Origin: a virus
DNA length: 44,166 nt
Strand: one strand, 5' to 3'
Virus record (IMG/VR): IMGVR_UViG_3300037486_000228
Coordinates: 1-44,166 of that record
Shown here: piece after piece, positions 8,208 through 15,823 of the stretch
Layout of the letters: every line of letters starts with the position of its first letter
Numbering within the stretch: position 1 is the stretch's first letter
The notes under the pieces: generated by a model
What the model saw: only the letters and a program-made list of their open reading frames with translations
Database searches by the model: none
What the model was told of the DNA's origin: nothing
Program-made: the position numbers and the translations under genes

Positions 8208-9174
8208 CGTGGCAGTATTGACAAACAGGATTCATCCGGTAATTACCCTCACGATGCAGAAGGCGAAGATTAGTTATTACGGGACTGCTCCAAGCCTGAC
8301 GTAACGAAACTTTTTTTATGTTCCCGATTTTTAATTTCAGTCCGTGCATCGTGCAACATGGCAGGATATCACCGGCGGAATTTACAACTAACTGTTTAAA
8401 CGGGAACGAACATCTGAAAGTCCGACCATTCTGCGGAATAAATATATTCGATACCTTATCGATCGTTTCATACATTTCCTGAACAATGACCATATCGGCT
8501 TTTCCTGTCCAGTAATCCACAAATTCAGATTCTTCAGATTCATTCAGTTTATTTTTTAGGAAGTTAACACGAACCAATGGGTATTCCAGTTTCATTTCAT
8601 CACGGACGTTAATAAAATTCAGCGTATTATGAACGACCAGATTATATTTCGGTGATCCACGCTGAAGCATATATGTCCGGGCATTTATGGCGTCGATACT
8701 GATAAACAGTTTCGTTAGCCCGGCATCGATCAGCGAACGTGCCCTGTCGTCGGTCAGCAGGACACCGTTCGTACTCAGGAATACATTTATCATTCCACGA
8801 TTACGGGCTAACCTGATATAATTTTCCAGATCAGGCATCAACAGCGGTTCGTTCATATAGTTCAGTTTCAGCGACCGGATACCAAAATCATAAGCCTGAG
8901 TTATTATTTCATGGAACAGATCGAATCCGAGTTCCTGCTTTTTTATATTACGGACGCCGTGAATACAGAACTTGCACGACATATTACAATGTGAATTCAA
9001 TTCAACGTCCAGTTGTGCCGGGTGTTCATTGACCACGAGATTCTGAGCATCGTTATAATAATGTCGAAACGAATCCCATTCAGCAGGATCGACACCCGGA
9101 GGACATTGCTCCATAAGGTGGCGGTTCAGGATTTTATTACATTCATTCTTCCGTTGCACTAACATTTTCTTCAA
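8197..9174 (-). CDS. Radical SAM protein with SPASM-like C-terminal domain
   Basis: The CX3CX2C motif CNMSCKFC (Cys63, 67, 70) binds the 4Fe-4S cluster that cleaves S-adenosylmethionine. A C-terminal cysteine set (Cys255, 273, 274, 318, 321, in RCSFPF, LPCCTMHG and CQYC) fits a SPASM/Twitch auxiliary-cluster region preceded by the typical VVNSAGDILPCC. SPASM enzymes modify peptides, sugars or alcohols. Here the partners are a glycosyltransferase downstream and a ParB-like gene upstream (32-base overlap). The substrate cannot be told from the sequence. Confidence 0.85.
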   Translation of the reverse strand: MKKMLVQRKNECNKILNRHLMEQCPPGVDPAEWDSFRHYYNDAQNLVVNEHPAQLDVELNSHCNMSCKFCIHGVRNIKKQELGFDLFHEIITQAYDFGIRSLKLNYMNEPLLMPDLENYIRLARNRGMINVFLSTNGVLLTDDRARSLIDAGLTKLFISIDAINARTYMLQRGSPKYNLVVHNTLNFINVRDEMKLEYPLVRVNFLKNKLNESEESEFVDYWTGKADMVIVQEMYETIDKVSNIFIPQNGRTFRCSFPFKQLVVNSAGDILPCCTMHGLKLKIGNIKKVSLRQAWSSPVITNLRLLHREGNYRMNPVCQYCHDGT

Positions 9175-9808
9175 ATCTTAATGATTTCATATCCATCCGT
9201 TCCCTGTCGGGCCACCATGCAGACCAGACCGAATTTTGTTTCTCGAATTTTTTACTGAACTTCAGTTTCGTCAGTTCGATAAATTTTTCACGGTCATCTT
9301 CGGTTCTGAAATTAATGTTTATCATAAACGGTTTATCTCCCGGGACGAATTCAGGCATCCCCGTATAATCCTGTTCGTTCATCTTTTCGATCTGATCATT
9401 ATCAAAAAATGGGATTTCCAAGCCCCAAGCGATCAGGTCTTTTTCATCCCATTCATTTGCGAGTGCATCCCAATCAGCCTCACCAAACGGAATATTATCC
9501 TTGATGATATATCGTTTCAGTTTTTCGACCGACGTATCAGCAGGTAATATTTTACACAGCGTATCCTTAAATTTCAATTCCCGGCAAACTGCAAGTCGCT
9601 GATTCCCGGCAACGACAACGAATTTCGAGTTCAACGGAAAAACTAATAGTTCACGCAGTTCGAGCATTTCAGGATCTTCGATGATCGATTGTTTTAATTT
9701 CTGGTAACGGTGATCTTTGATGTAACGTGGATTCTTTGGAACGCCGTCGATCTGACCTGTGTTATTTTCCAGTTTCGATAACGGGAGGGTTTTTAGTATT
9801 ACTTCCAT
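9143..9808 (-). CDS. ParB/Srx-fold domain protein
   Basis: Residues 1-105 have the ParB/sulfiredoxin fold pattern: NPR (26-28), then VVVAGNQRLAVCREL (64-78) containing the GNQR nucleotide-binding motif. The C-terminal half (about 125-221) is acidic and holds DREKFIELTKLKF. Phage ParB-like proteins of this size may act as nucleases, ATP/CTP-binding switches or base-modification partners; this is not a plasmid-partition pair since no ParA exists here. It overlaps the SplB-like gene by 47 bases and the SPASM gene by 32. Confidence 0.8.
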   Translation of the reverse strand: MEVILKTLPLSKLENNTGQIDGVPKNPRYIKDHRYQKLKQSIIEDPEMLELRELLVFPLNSKFVVVAGNQRLAVCRELKFKDTLCKILPADTSVEKLKRYIIKDNIPFGEADWDALANEWDEKDLIAWGLEIPFFDNDQIEKMNEQDYTGMPEFVPGDKPFMININFRTEDDREKFIELTKLKFSKKFEKQNSVWSAWWPDRERMDMKSLRFEENVSATEE

Positions 9809-10805
9809 CGGTTATAAATTTATGATTGAATTGAGTATACTTAACATGGAATCCGGGAACCTTCCCGGAGATATTACAACAGTCATCCGGGTTCGCCCAA
9901 AGATATCTGAATTTATTATATGAACGATCATCGTCATAACAGATCGAAAATTCTATTCCTGATTTATCGCACAGGGATTTCAGGTGTTCGTAATAGTATT
10001 GCTTTTCGCTGAACTGAAAATGTAATGCCCCGTTTTTCATTTTGGCACCGTCGAACAGTTGACGGAAATTTATACCTGTCGCCTTGCGGATCCATCGCAG
10101 ATTCCAAGCCGACAGCCGGGCGAATCCTGCAATGACTGATCGTGTTCCGGATTCCCGGATCATATCGACGATCGACCAATCGAAATATCTGAATCGTCCT
10201 GCAAGGTTACGGTCGATTTCATATACCGGGAAAAACGGATTGATCCTGACTGCCGTATAAATCCCTGCATCGTTCAGACGGCGTAACGCCTCGAATCGCC
10301 CTGATGATACTGTGGCACCCGGTTCATAAATCCGGCTGACATCATCGAACGGTGTCGTTATTGAAACTTGTACGATACAATTTTTAGGATTCAGAATCGG
10401 AATGTAATCGGCGACCAGTTTATTTTTTGTCAGTATCAGGTACGGGTAGTCGTATTCGTTCAGCATCTGAATTATATCGTATGTCCGTTTCTGAGATATT
10501 TCGATATCCGAAAAGCAATCTGTCATTCCACCTAACCGAACCGGCATCCGGGCTGAAATCAGTTCAGCAAATTCACCCCGATTTTTCGTCAGGGCATTCT
10601 CGAAAACTGACCTGATATAATCTGAATTACTAACAGCAGGATCTTTTTCGTCCCACAGTTTTCGGAAATCGAGTGCAGATTTTGCATAACAGTACAGGCA
10701 ATTATTCGAGCAACCGCAACCGTAAGTATCAAGGACGAAGGGATAAAAACATCGGTTTGTTTCACCGCCTGAGGGAATACGAATAGGACTTTTGAATTCT
10801 TTCAT
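9762..10805 (-). CDS. SplB-like radical SAM protein, first gene of the late operon
   Basis: A 347-residue enzyme with GGETNRCFYPF then DTYGCGCSNNCLYCYAKS; the CX3CX2C cysteines are 32, 36 and 39. This is the group of phage radical SAM proteins related to spore photoproduct lyase. An in-frame ATG exists at 10934, but I prefer 10805: the frame before it has no family-like sequence and a good promoter box lies at 10850-10857, inside the longer version. Its end overlaps the ParB gene by 47 bases. Predicted activity is radical chemistry on nucleic acid or another substrate; DNA repair or base modification are both possible. Confidence 0.8.
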   Translation of the reverse strand: MKEFKSPIRIPSGGETNRCFYPFVLDTYGCGCSNNCLYCYAKSALDFRKLWDEKDPAVSNSDYIRSVFENALTKNRGEFAELISARMPVRLGGMTDCFSDIEISQKRTYDIIQMLNEYDYPYLILTKNKLVADYIPILNPKNCIVQVSITTPFDDVSRIYEPGATVSSGRFEALRRLNDAGIYTAVRINPFFPVYEIDRNLAGRFRYFDWSIVDMIRESGTRSVIAGFARLSAWNLRWIRKATGINFRQLFDGAKMKNGALHFQFSEKQYYYEHLKSLCDKSGIEFSICYDDDRSYNKFRYLWANPDDCCNISGKVPGFHVKYTQFNHKFITDGSNTKNPPVIETGK

Positions 10806-10849
10806 ACCGGATTTTAAGCGGTTTGAGGCTGTCGGAACTGAAATTTTCT

Positions 10850-10880
10850 CAAATGTAAGAAATTCCCTGAAATGGACACA
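10850..10880 (-). promoter_or_regulatory. Bacteroidetes-type promoter for the leftward operon
   Basis: On the minus strand, TACATTTG (10857-10850) is an exact match to the Bacteroidetes -7 box TAnnTTTG. TGTG at 10880-10877, with a 19-base spacer, resembles the -33 box TTTG. Transcription would start about 10843, leaving a leader of about 38 bases before the ATG at 10805. This site decided the start chosen for the radical SAM gene. Confidence 0.6.
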
Positions 10881-11435
10881 TTTTTTTTCGACGGCTAAAA
10901 CTGTGGTGGCTCCAATCGGTCGAACGTTCGTCAACAGGGTGGTATTACTATATCATGGATACCCGTAAATCGCTCCTACAAAGCCTTTTATCGGTCTACA
11001 TTAAAATGAAAATACTTTGAAAATAAACGTATAAATGTTTCCTCATGTCAAATGAATATATTAATTTTACCATTGTTCAGATCAGTTCTGATCCCGTCCC
11101 TTGAAATTCTGATTTCCCTGATACCCGGATGCTCGAATCAAAATCGCCGGGTTAGTGTCAGCAGATTTATTTTCTGTCAGTCTGGCATCCTCCAAGTTCT
11201 GGTATCAGGTTAAAAAAATAATCCTGAAAATATATGCGTCGGCATCTGATAACGGTTGTTGGGAAATAACCGGATACATACTCTAACAGACGGGGCGAAT
11301 CCGAACATAAAGTCTAAGGAAGGTCAATCAGCCTATTTATTATTGATATAACGGTGTCATGAAAGTTAACAGGGATCGTAACCCCTGCACCGTTACAAAT
11401 TAATTAACTGAATTATTCACTTAAATTTTACGATT
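10881..11435. other. Long structured non-coding control region between divergent operons
   Basis: About 550 bases without a convincing gene on either strand. It holds several inverted repeats: 9-base arms 11117-11125 and 11201-11209 (CCTGATACC/GGTATCAGG) with a nested CCCGG/CCGGG pair (11124-11128, 11147-11151); CGGTT/AACCG around 11254-11272; CGGAT/ATCCG (11271-11275, 11299-11303); and the pair at 11349-11395. A weak promoter-like TACTTTG lies at 11013-11019 on the plus strand. It probably carries the early promoter, a long structured leader and possibly operators or a non-coding RNA. No known RNA family recognised. Confidence 0.5.
11349..11395 (+). promoter_or_regulatory. Two-stem hairpin in the early leader
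   Basis: Outer arms TAACGGTG (11349-11356) and CACCGTTA (11388-11395) pair perfectly over 8 bases. An inner stem CAGGG/CCCTG (11370-11374, 11383-11387) abuts the outer 3' arm, allowing coaxial stacking. It ends 40 bases before the first early gene. No U-tract follows, so it is more like a regulatory leader or an operator than a terminator. Confidence 0.5.
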
Positions 11436-11603
11436 ATGAAAAGATTAACTGCTGAACTGAAAAAATTCATACAGTCCGTTGCCATGCAACAGGGCGTATC
11501 GAAAACATTATCGCTGAAAGAATTACAGAGGGCAAATCGTTTCTGTGGTAAATGTGGCGATGCTGATTATTATTATAAACTGAAAGAATATTTTAACAAT
11601 TAA
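11436..11603 (+). CDS. First early gene, 55-aa protein with a CxxC motif
   Basis: An ATG preceded by an A/T-rich leader without Shine-Dalgarno, typical of Bacteroidetes genes. The product is basic at the N-terminus (MKRLTAELKKFI) and contains RFCGKCGDADYYYK, a single CxxC knuckle. It is the first gene after the control region. Function unknown; first-expressed small phage proteins often take over host functions. Confidence 0.55.
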   Translation: MKRLTAELKKFIQSVAMQQGVSKTLSLKELQRANRFCGKCGDADYYYKLKEYFNN

Positions 11604-11614
11604 TTTCTACGACA

Positions 11615-11806
11615 ATGAATGAAACATGTTATTTGTATGTGGACAAAAATAATTTTGTTACATACGCATCGAACAGGGATAATATTAATAACAGGTACGA
11701 ACCATCTTGGAGACGTTACCTGCTGAAGCCCGAAAACGTCAGGACGTTTATGAAATATTATGAATTAAAATTTCACCCGTTAACTTTAAAAAACGTAATC
11801 AAATGA
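11615..11806 (+). CDS. Hypothetical early protein, 63 aa
   Basis: Small soluble protein starting MNETCYLYVDKNNFVTY, 11 bases after the previous gene and overlapping the next by an ATGA. It lies in a chain of five tiny tightly coupled genes. No family recognised. Confidence 0.55.
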   Translation: MNETCYLYVDKNNFVTYASNRDNINNRYEPSWRRYLLKPENVRTFMKYYELKFHPLTLKNVIK

Positions 11807-11994
11807 AAACGAAAGTCAGAATGGTTATTATGTCGCACCTGTCGGACGTACAGGAAAATTGGAGGGATACATCGAACAATACCCGGTTAAATTTTGCAAA
11901 ATGGTTACTGCTGAGATACCCGGATACATCAGTCGAAATTGATCCCGACGTTCAGTTCAGTTTATTTATGAAACAATATTATAAAATTCAATAA
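11803..11994 (+). CDS. Hypothetical early protein, 63 aa
   Basis: Starts in an ATGA overlap with the previous gene and ends in a TAATG overlap with the next, strong signs of a real, translationally coupled gene. Helical protein with WRDTSNNTRLNFAKWLLLRYP in its middle. Function unknown. Confidence 0.55.
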   Translation: MKTKVRMVIMSHLSDVQENWRDTSNNTRLNFAKWLLLRYPDTSVEIDPDVQFSLFMKQYYKIQ

Positions 11995-12179
11995 TGGAAA
12001 CACTCGTAATCAAATCAGAACAGTTCATCACGAACACAGTACGGATCACCCTGTTATCGACAGGGAAATTCCAGTCATATCATTTCGATTCAGATCAGGA
12101 AGCCTTTGAATTTTTCGAGCAGAAAAAACTTCAGTGCCCGACTTCGATTTATAAACTTGAAATAATTACACAGCGATGA
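11994..12179 (+). CDS. Hypothetical early protein, 61 aa
   Basis: Begins within a TAATG junction and ends within an ATGA junction. The product has an alternating beta-strand start (VRITLLSTGKFQSYHF) and a short helix (DQEAFEFFEQKKL). No family recognised. Confidence 0.55.
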   Translation: METLVIKSEQFITNTVRITLLSTGKFQSYHFDSDQEAFEFFEQKKLQCPTSIYKLEIITQR

Positions 12180-12394
12180 GCAGACAAACAGAATTATCAC
12201 CTGAATTTGTAAAGTACCGGGAATCGTTCAAAGAATATTTTCGGTCGCATTACGCACATATCAGTTACGATATAACAGAACAGGAACTAACGAATTGGAT
12301 ACTTGATTCACAGTATCTGATGCCGATCAGCCGTTTGGCAGATCAGTTCTCCGATTACCTGTTATCGCAGGGATTGGCAGACGTTCAGGAATGA
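12176..12394 (+). CDS. Hypothetical early protein, 72 aa
   Basis: Last of the coupled tiny genes, joined by an ATGA. A mostly helical, acidic protein (YRESFKEYFRSHY, then NWILDSQYLMPISRLADQF). It is followed at once by two GC-rich hairpins. Function unknown. Confidence 0.55.
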   Translation: MSRQTELSPEFVKYRESFKEYFRSHYAHISYDITEQELTNWILDSQYLMPISRLADQFSDYLLSQGLADVQE

Positions 12395-12404
12395 TCCCAA
12401 GTCA

Positions 12405-12441
12405 GGGCGGTGAAAGACCGCCCACCCGCTCACGGGCGGGT
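12405..12441 (+). terminator. Two back-to-back GC hairpins after the first early gene block
   Basis: Stem 1 is GGGCGGT/ACCGCCC (12405-12411, 12417-12423) with loop GAAAG. Stem 2 is ACCCGC/GCGGGT (12424-12429, 12436-12441), next to it. No immediate U-run follows, only TTCGTTC and a later TTTT at 12461-12464. It could be a weak terminator, an attenuator or an mRNA-stability element. Confidence 0.5.
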
Positions 12442-12484
12442 TCGTTCACAATCATTCGAGTTTTAAAACTTAAAAAAATTAATC

Positions 12485-12730
12485 ATGGAAAAAAATGATC
12501 TTGATTATTTATCGAAACGGTTCGGGATTCCCGAATCAGAAATCTTATGGTTCAATTCTGGAATCTGTTATAGCAGGATTCAGGTACGAACCCGTAAATC
12601 TGCTGATAAAGTCCGGTCGGTTGTTAAAGGAAATTTTGTTAACGGCGGTATGTTGGACGGTATGCCACTCGGTGGAATATCTGTATATAAGGATTCAAAC
12701 GGAGATATTTATTATGACATAACCTGCTGA
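12485..12730 (+). CDS. Hypothetical early protein, 81 aa
   Basis: Preceded by an A-rich leader. The product contains a helix-turn-helix-like start (LDYLSKRFGIPESEILWF) and a Gly-rich centre (VNGGMLDGMPLGGISVY). Only 3 bases separate it from the next gene. It may be a small regulator; no family recognised. Confidence 0.55.
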   Translation: MEKNDLDYLSKRFGIPESEILWFNSGICYSRIQVRTRKSADKVRSVVKGNFVNGGMLDGMPLGGISVYKDSNGDIYYDITC

Positions 12731-12733
12731 ACA

Positions 12734-13018
12734 ATGGAAAAGAAAAGATTTTATATTATCGATGAATCAGTCGTTCGCAATGTATACGTTGGCCGTGATT
12801 GCGGATGCCGTTGCGGTTGCCACGGAAAATATACTTATTCGTCACTTCATTCCGGCAATCCTTATTATGCAGATATTAACAGCCGTCGATTAAAATCCAC
12901 GTTAACCCGAGCATGGAAATTACTTGTAACTCGTGACGGGCAAATTACTGACTGTAATGAAAGGTATATTAATATCAGTCATGGCATCGACAGGGCAATA
13001 ACAATCTACCTGATATGA
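12734..13018 (+). CDS. Cysteine-cluster small protein, 94 aa
   Basis: Contains the compact motif DCGCRCGCHGKY (residues about 22-33), four Cys and one His in eight residues, a likely metal-binding knuckle. The remainder looks like a small alpha/beta domain. It is coupled to the next gene by ATGA. The motif does not match a classical zinc finger that I know. Confidence 0.55.
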   Translation: MEKKRFYIIDESVVRNVYVGRDCGCRCGCHGKYTYSSLHSGNPYYADINSRRLKSTLTRAWKLLVTRDGQITDCNERYINISHGIDRAITIYLI

Positions 13019-13149
13019 AAACGAGGATCCGCCATATTACGATCGTCGTTGTACTGATCGATAAACAGTTCCGGTCGATAACAGTCTGCAAGGCACCGGT
13101 TGCCCGGATCGTCCGACCGGATTATAAATTCACATTTTATATTAACTGA
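13015..13149 (+). CDS. Very small protein, 44 aa
   Basis: Begins in an ATGA overlap with the cysteine-cluster gene; stop at 13147-13149. The product is basic and beta-rich (HITIVVVLIDKQF, then RIVRPDYKFTFYIN). Its existence is supported by the overlap and by filling the gap exactly up to the next gene. Function unknown. Confidence 0.45.
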   Translation: MKTRIRHITIVVVLIDKQFRSITVCKAPVARIVRPDYKFTFYIN

Positions 13150-13150
13150 C

Positions 13151-13453
13151 ATGAAAATTGACTTTAAAGAAATTATCCCATTGATCGACATCAGTGACTT
13201 ACCGGAAGGGAAATTCGAAAGGGAATACAAATTGCCCGACGGCAGGTCGATTGAAATAAAAGGCCGGGTAGAAATACACGGCAGTCGCATTCATAACTAT
13301 TCCGATCCTGACGATTCAGGATATTTTAACGGAACGGTTGAATTCACTCTAACTGATTGGTCAGGTTTCGGACCTGACGGGTCGGAAATATCCGTTCAGA
13401 ACTACGCATATTTTCAGAATAGAATACAGTCATTAATTCAGGAATCAATTTAA
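13151..13453 (+). CDS. Hypothetical early protein, 100 aa
   Basis: I take the ATG at 13151, two bases after the previous stop; an in-frame ATG at 13100 would overlap the 44-residue gene. The protein is acidic, with DLPEGKFEREYKLPDGRSIE and a C-terminal DWSGFGPDGSEISVQNY, likely a small beta domain. No family recognised. Confidence 0.6.
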   Translation: MKIDFKEIIPLIDISDLPEGKFEREYKLPDGRSIEIKGRVEIHGSRIHNYSDPDDSGYFNGTVEFTLTDWSGFGPDGSEISVQNYAYFQNRIQSLIQESI

Positions 13454-13488
13454 TCAATTTTATTATTAACAATTTAATCTCAAGACAA

Positions 13489-14637
13489 ATGGATCAAATC
13501 GGATTGAACGCAGTATTACAGCGTAAGGTAAATGATTTCGTAGCGAAATCAAGAATTGAAAGTGAACGTATTTATCAGCAGTTGGAATCCCGTCATATCG
13601 ACGATCAGGTAATCCCGGCATCGCTGATTAATTTCGGAATCCTGCACCCGTCGAATGATGTTGCTGCAGGACGAATCGGAGTCAGAGTAAATGAAGAAGG
13701 TAAAATGCACCATTGGACGCTGAACCAGAATTCGGCATATCAGGTCGGATCGAAAATCGGAGTTCCGCCACAGTGGGTGAAAGAATCCCTTGGCGGTCGG
13801 CCATACCAGCAACAGGCCGTTGCCTTCGCCCTGAATAAATACATGGAAAACTATACAGGTCGTGACGATCGGTTCCTATTCCGTAACGTGGACGGTGTTG
13901 TACGTGGGTTTTTATCGACCAGTTACAAACGGCTGAACACCCGGGAGATTTTTATGAAGTTTATTGAAACGGCTGAAGAACTTGGACTGCCACTGATCGG
14001 CGCCCTTGAAGGTCAGTCACGGGATTACCTCGAGGTACTTGATCCGCACCTGATCGAGATCAGGACTCCGAATAACGGCGTCGTACTTTACGCCCGTGGA
14101 TTTCAGTTAAAGAATGGGGACTTCGGAGGATCGAAACTTGAAGGTCGTTCGTACTGGAAAAAGGCAATTTGCATGAATGGTGCTATCGGACAATCGTACC
14201 TGAAAGAAGTACACCTCGGATCACGCCTCGAAGATCAGTTTATTTTCAGCCTTGAAACGGTATCGAAAGATACTGAAGTCCGGGCGTTAAAAATCCGGGA
14301 CGCTATGCGGTACGCATTTTCTGAACGTAACCGCCAGTTTGAAGAAGCACAGATAATGGAAGCATCGGATCATAAAATCGAACTGCCAAAACAGATCGAA
14401 CACCTTCCGAAACTCGGTGTATCGAAAACTGAAAAAACGGCCATCGAAGAAATCCTGATGCGCCGGGACGAAAACGACGGGCTGTCGGGCAGTCCGACGA
14501 TGTACCTGTTTGCAAATGCAGTATCAGCATACGCTAACCGGGTGACGGATCCTGAACGCAGTCGGGATCTTCAGCAGATCGCCGGGAATCTGATATTCAC
14601 ACAGGAACAGGAAAAGCAGGAAGAATTAAGTTTATGA
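13489..14637 (+). CDS. DUF932-type phage protein, 382 aa
   Basis: Large early protein with GFLSTSYKRLNTREIF (about residues 140-155), the signature region of DUF932 / phage-plasmid-like proteins. It is widespread in phages and plasmids with unknown biochemical role, and an early, DNA-metabolism-associated function is usually assumed. The protein is soluble with an acidic C-terminus rich in E and Q. It is its own unit: A/T leader before it and an intrinsic terminator after it, so it may be highly expressed. Confidence 0.7.
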   Translation: MDQIGLNAVLQRKVNDFVAKSRIESERIYQQLESRHIDDQVIPASLINFGILHPSNDVAAGRIGVRVNEEGKMHHWTLNQNSAYQVGSKIGVPPQWVKESLGGRPYQQQAVAFALNKYMENYTGRDDRFLFRNVDGVVRGFLSTSYKRLNTREIFMKFIETAEELGLPLIGALEGQSRDYLEVLDPHLIEIRTPNNGVVLYARGFQLKNGDFGGSKLEGRSYWKKAICMNGAIGQSYLKEVHLGSRLEDQFIFSLETVSKDTEVRALKIRDAMRYAFSERNRQFEEAQIMEASDHKIELPKQIEHLPKLGVSKTEKTAIEEILMRRDENDGLSGSPTMYLFANAVSAYANRVTDPERSRDLQQIAGNLIFTQEQEKQEELSL

Positions 14638-14699
14638 TCGTGGGGAGTAACAGACTGCAACTGATCATTGCAGAGTAAGTGAAAGCCTATTTACCGATG

Positions 14700-14738
14700 C
14701 CGGGACGGGTTAGAATAATGCAATATCCCGGTTTTTTT
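14700..14738 (+). terminator. Intrinsic terminator after the DUF932 gene
   Basis: CCGGGA (14700-14705) pairs with TCCCGG (14726-14731) and is followed by seven T. A smaller hairpin, CTGCAA/TTGCAG (14655-14660, 14668-14673), lies upstream. Confidence 0.8.
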
Positions 14739-14762
14739 ATTCAATTAATTTAAACATCAGAT

Positions 14763-15221
14763 ATGAAAACATTGGATTATTTATCGAAGTTCAAAGACGC
14801 TCGTCGGGAAGTCAGATATATGGCACACAAAATTATGATCTGCCGTATGGTTGCTGACAGTATCCGTGATATCGTTCCGGTGGATTATAAAATTGAACCC
14901 GTAAATTACAGTTACGGAGTCAAGATCAGCCCTGTGGATGAAACATTTTCGCTCGATCATTTTCCGAAGTTCGCACAGAAATTGGCAAAAGTATTCAGGA
15001 ATAAACCGGACATCGAAATAAATACTGAACACGCTGTCGCCACATGGTGGGTGTATCCTGCTATGGGAGATATGTTTATCGGCGAGAATCAGATCCGTAT
15101 CGAACTGGTATTCGGGAACACTGAAAAATGTGATATCATCAAAAAACCGATGGTGTATGAATCGTATGAACTGACAGGATATTGTAAGAAAATTAAAGAA
15201 ATGGAATATGATATCAGTTAA
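14763..15221 (+). CDS. Hypothetical early protein, 152 aa
   Basis: Soluble alpha/beta protein; the helical N-terminus contains basic residues (KFKDARREVRYMAHKIM) and the C-terminal half is beta-rich. It follows a terminator with a 24-base A/T-rich leader and overlaps the next gene by 14 bases. No family recognised. Confidence 0.6.
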   Translation: MKTLDYLSKFKDARREVRYMAHKIMICRMVADSIRDIVPVDYKIEPVNYSYGVKISPVDETFSLDHFPKFAQKLAKVFRNKPDIEINTEHAVATWWVYPAMGDMFIGENQIRIELVFGNTEKCDIIKKPMVYESYELTGYCKKIKEMEYDIS

Positions 15222-15477
15222 AATTTCCAGTCTGGTTGGTGATCCGATCCGAGAATTACGTTTTCCCGGATTTCGGAACACGTTCGTGATCGGTAAAATA
15301 AACCTGAATAATTTACCGGAATCACGATATGTAATTATTGATCGTTTCAGCATGGTGATTCTTGTCGATGCCTATAAACTGACTGATCTGATTTATCGGA
15401 TCTCCAGTTTTTTGGCTGATCTGACACAGGATCAGCTTGATGATTATATTAATACGATCAGGGAATACAATGAATGA
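15208..15477 (+). CDS. Hypothetical early protein, 89 aa
   Basis: Starts 14 bases inside the preceding gene. Beta-rich N-terminal half with FRNTFVIGKINLNNLPESRY, helical C-terminus DLTQDQLDDYINTIREYNE. It ends a two-gene unit before a promoter. Function unknown. Confidence 0.55.
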   Translation: MISVKISSLVGDPIRELRFPGFRNTFVIGKINLNNLPESRYVIIDRFSMVILVDAYKLTDLIYRISSFLADLTQDQLDDYINTIREYNE

Positions 15478-15512
15478 ACAGGTTATCAACCGTAGCTTGT
15501 TTATAATTCTGA

Positions 15513-15520
15513 TACGTTTG
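15513..15520 (+). promoter_or_regulatory. Promoter -7 box before the recombination genes
   Basis: TACGTTTG is an exact match to TAnnTTTG and lies 40 bases before the ATG at 15560, in the only longer gap of this stretch. The -33 region is weak (TTG at 15498-15500, closer than usual). It would drive the annealing protein and exonuclease genes. Confidence 0.5.
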
Positions 15521-15559
15521 TTTTAATATTCTTAATATCTTTATTCAAATTTTACTGAA

Positions 15560-15823
15560 ATGCTACAATTCATTTATTTAAAACAGTCAGACGGACAGGC
15601 TACGGCTTATACCTCATTAACAGAACTATTACGATCAGAACAGATTGAACGGACATATCATACAGTCCGTAAAATCCTGATCCGTGGCGAGAAATTTTAT
15701 TATAATCAAATAACAGTTTCAAAAGTTAAATTAAATCACTTCACAAATGGAAAACAATCAGATCGAGGTCATCGACATACAGGCGGTGACAGTAACAGAA
15801 GCCCAATCACGGGCGGAAATTGA
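15560..15823 (+). CDS. Small HTH-like early protein, 87 aa
   Basis: Residues 17-60 (YTSLTELLRSEQIERTYHTV and onwards) resemble short Bacteroidetes phage proteins with a helix-turn-helix-like unit. The last 26 residues are encoded in an overlap of 77 bases with the next gene and look like read-through sequence. It is the first gene after the promoter at 15513, so a regulatory role is possible. Confidence 0.5.
   Translation: MLQFIYLKQSDGQATAYTSLTELLRSEQIERTYHTVRKILIRGEKFYYNQITVSKVKLNHFTNGKQSDRGHRHTGGDSNRSPITGGN

Noticed and set aside
9143-9808. A plasmid-type partition (ParA-ParB) system indicating a phage-plasmid
   Set aside because: No ParA ATPase or centromere-like repeats nearby, and the gene sits in the late operon.
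10806-10934. N-terminal extension of the SplB-like radical SAM gene from the ATG at 10934
   Set aside because: The added 43 residues lack family-like sequence and the region contains the promoter box at 10850-10857.
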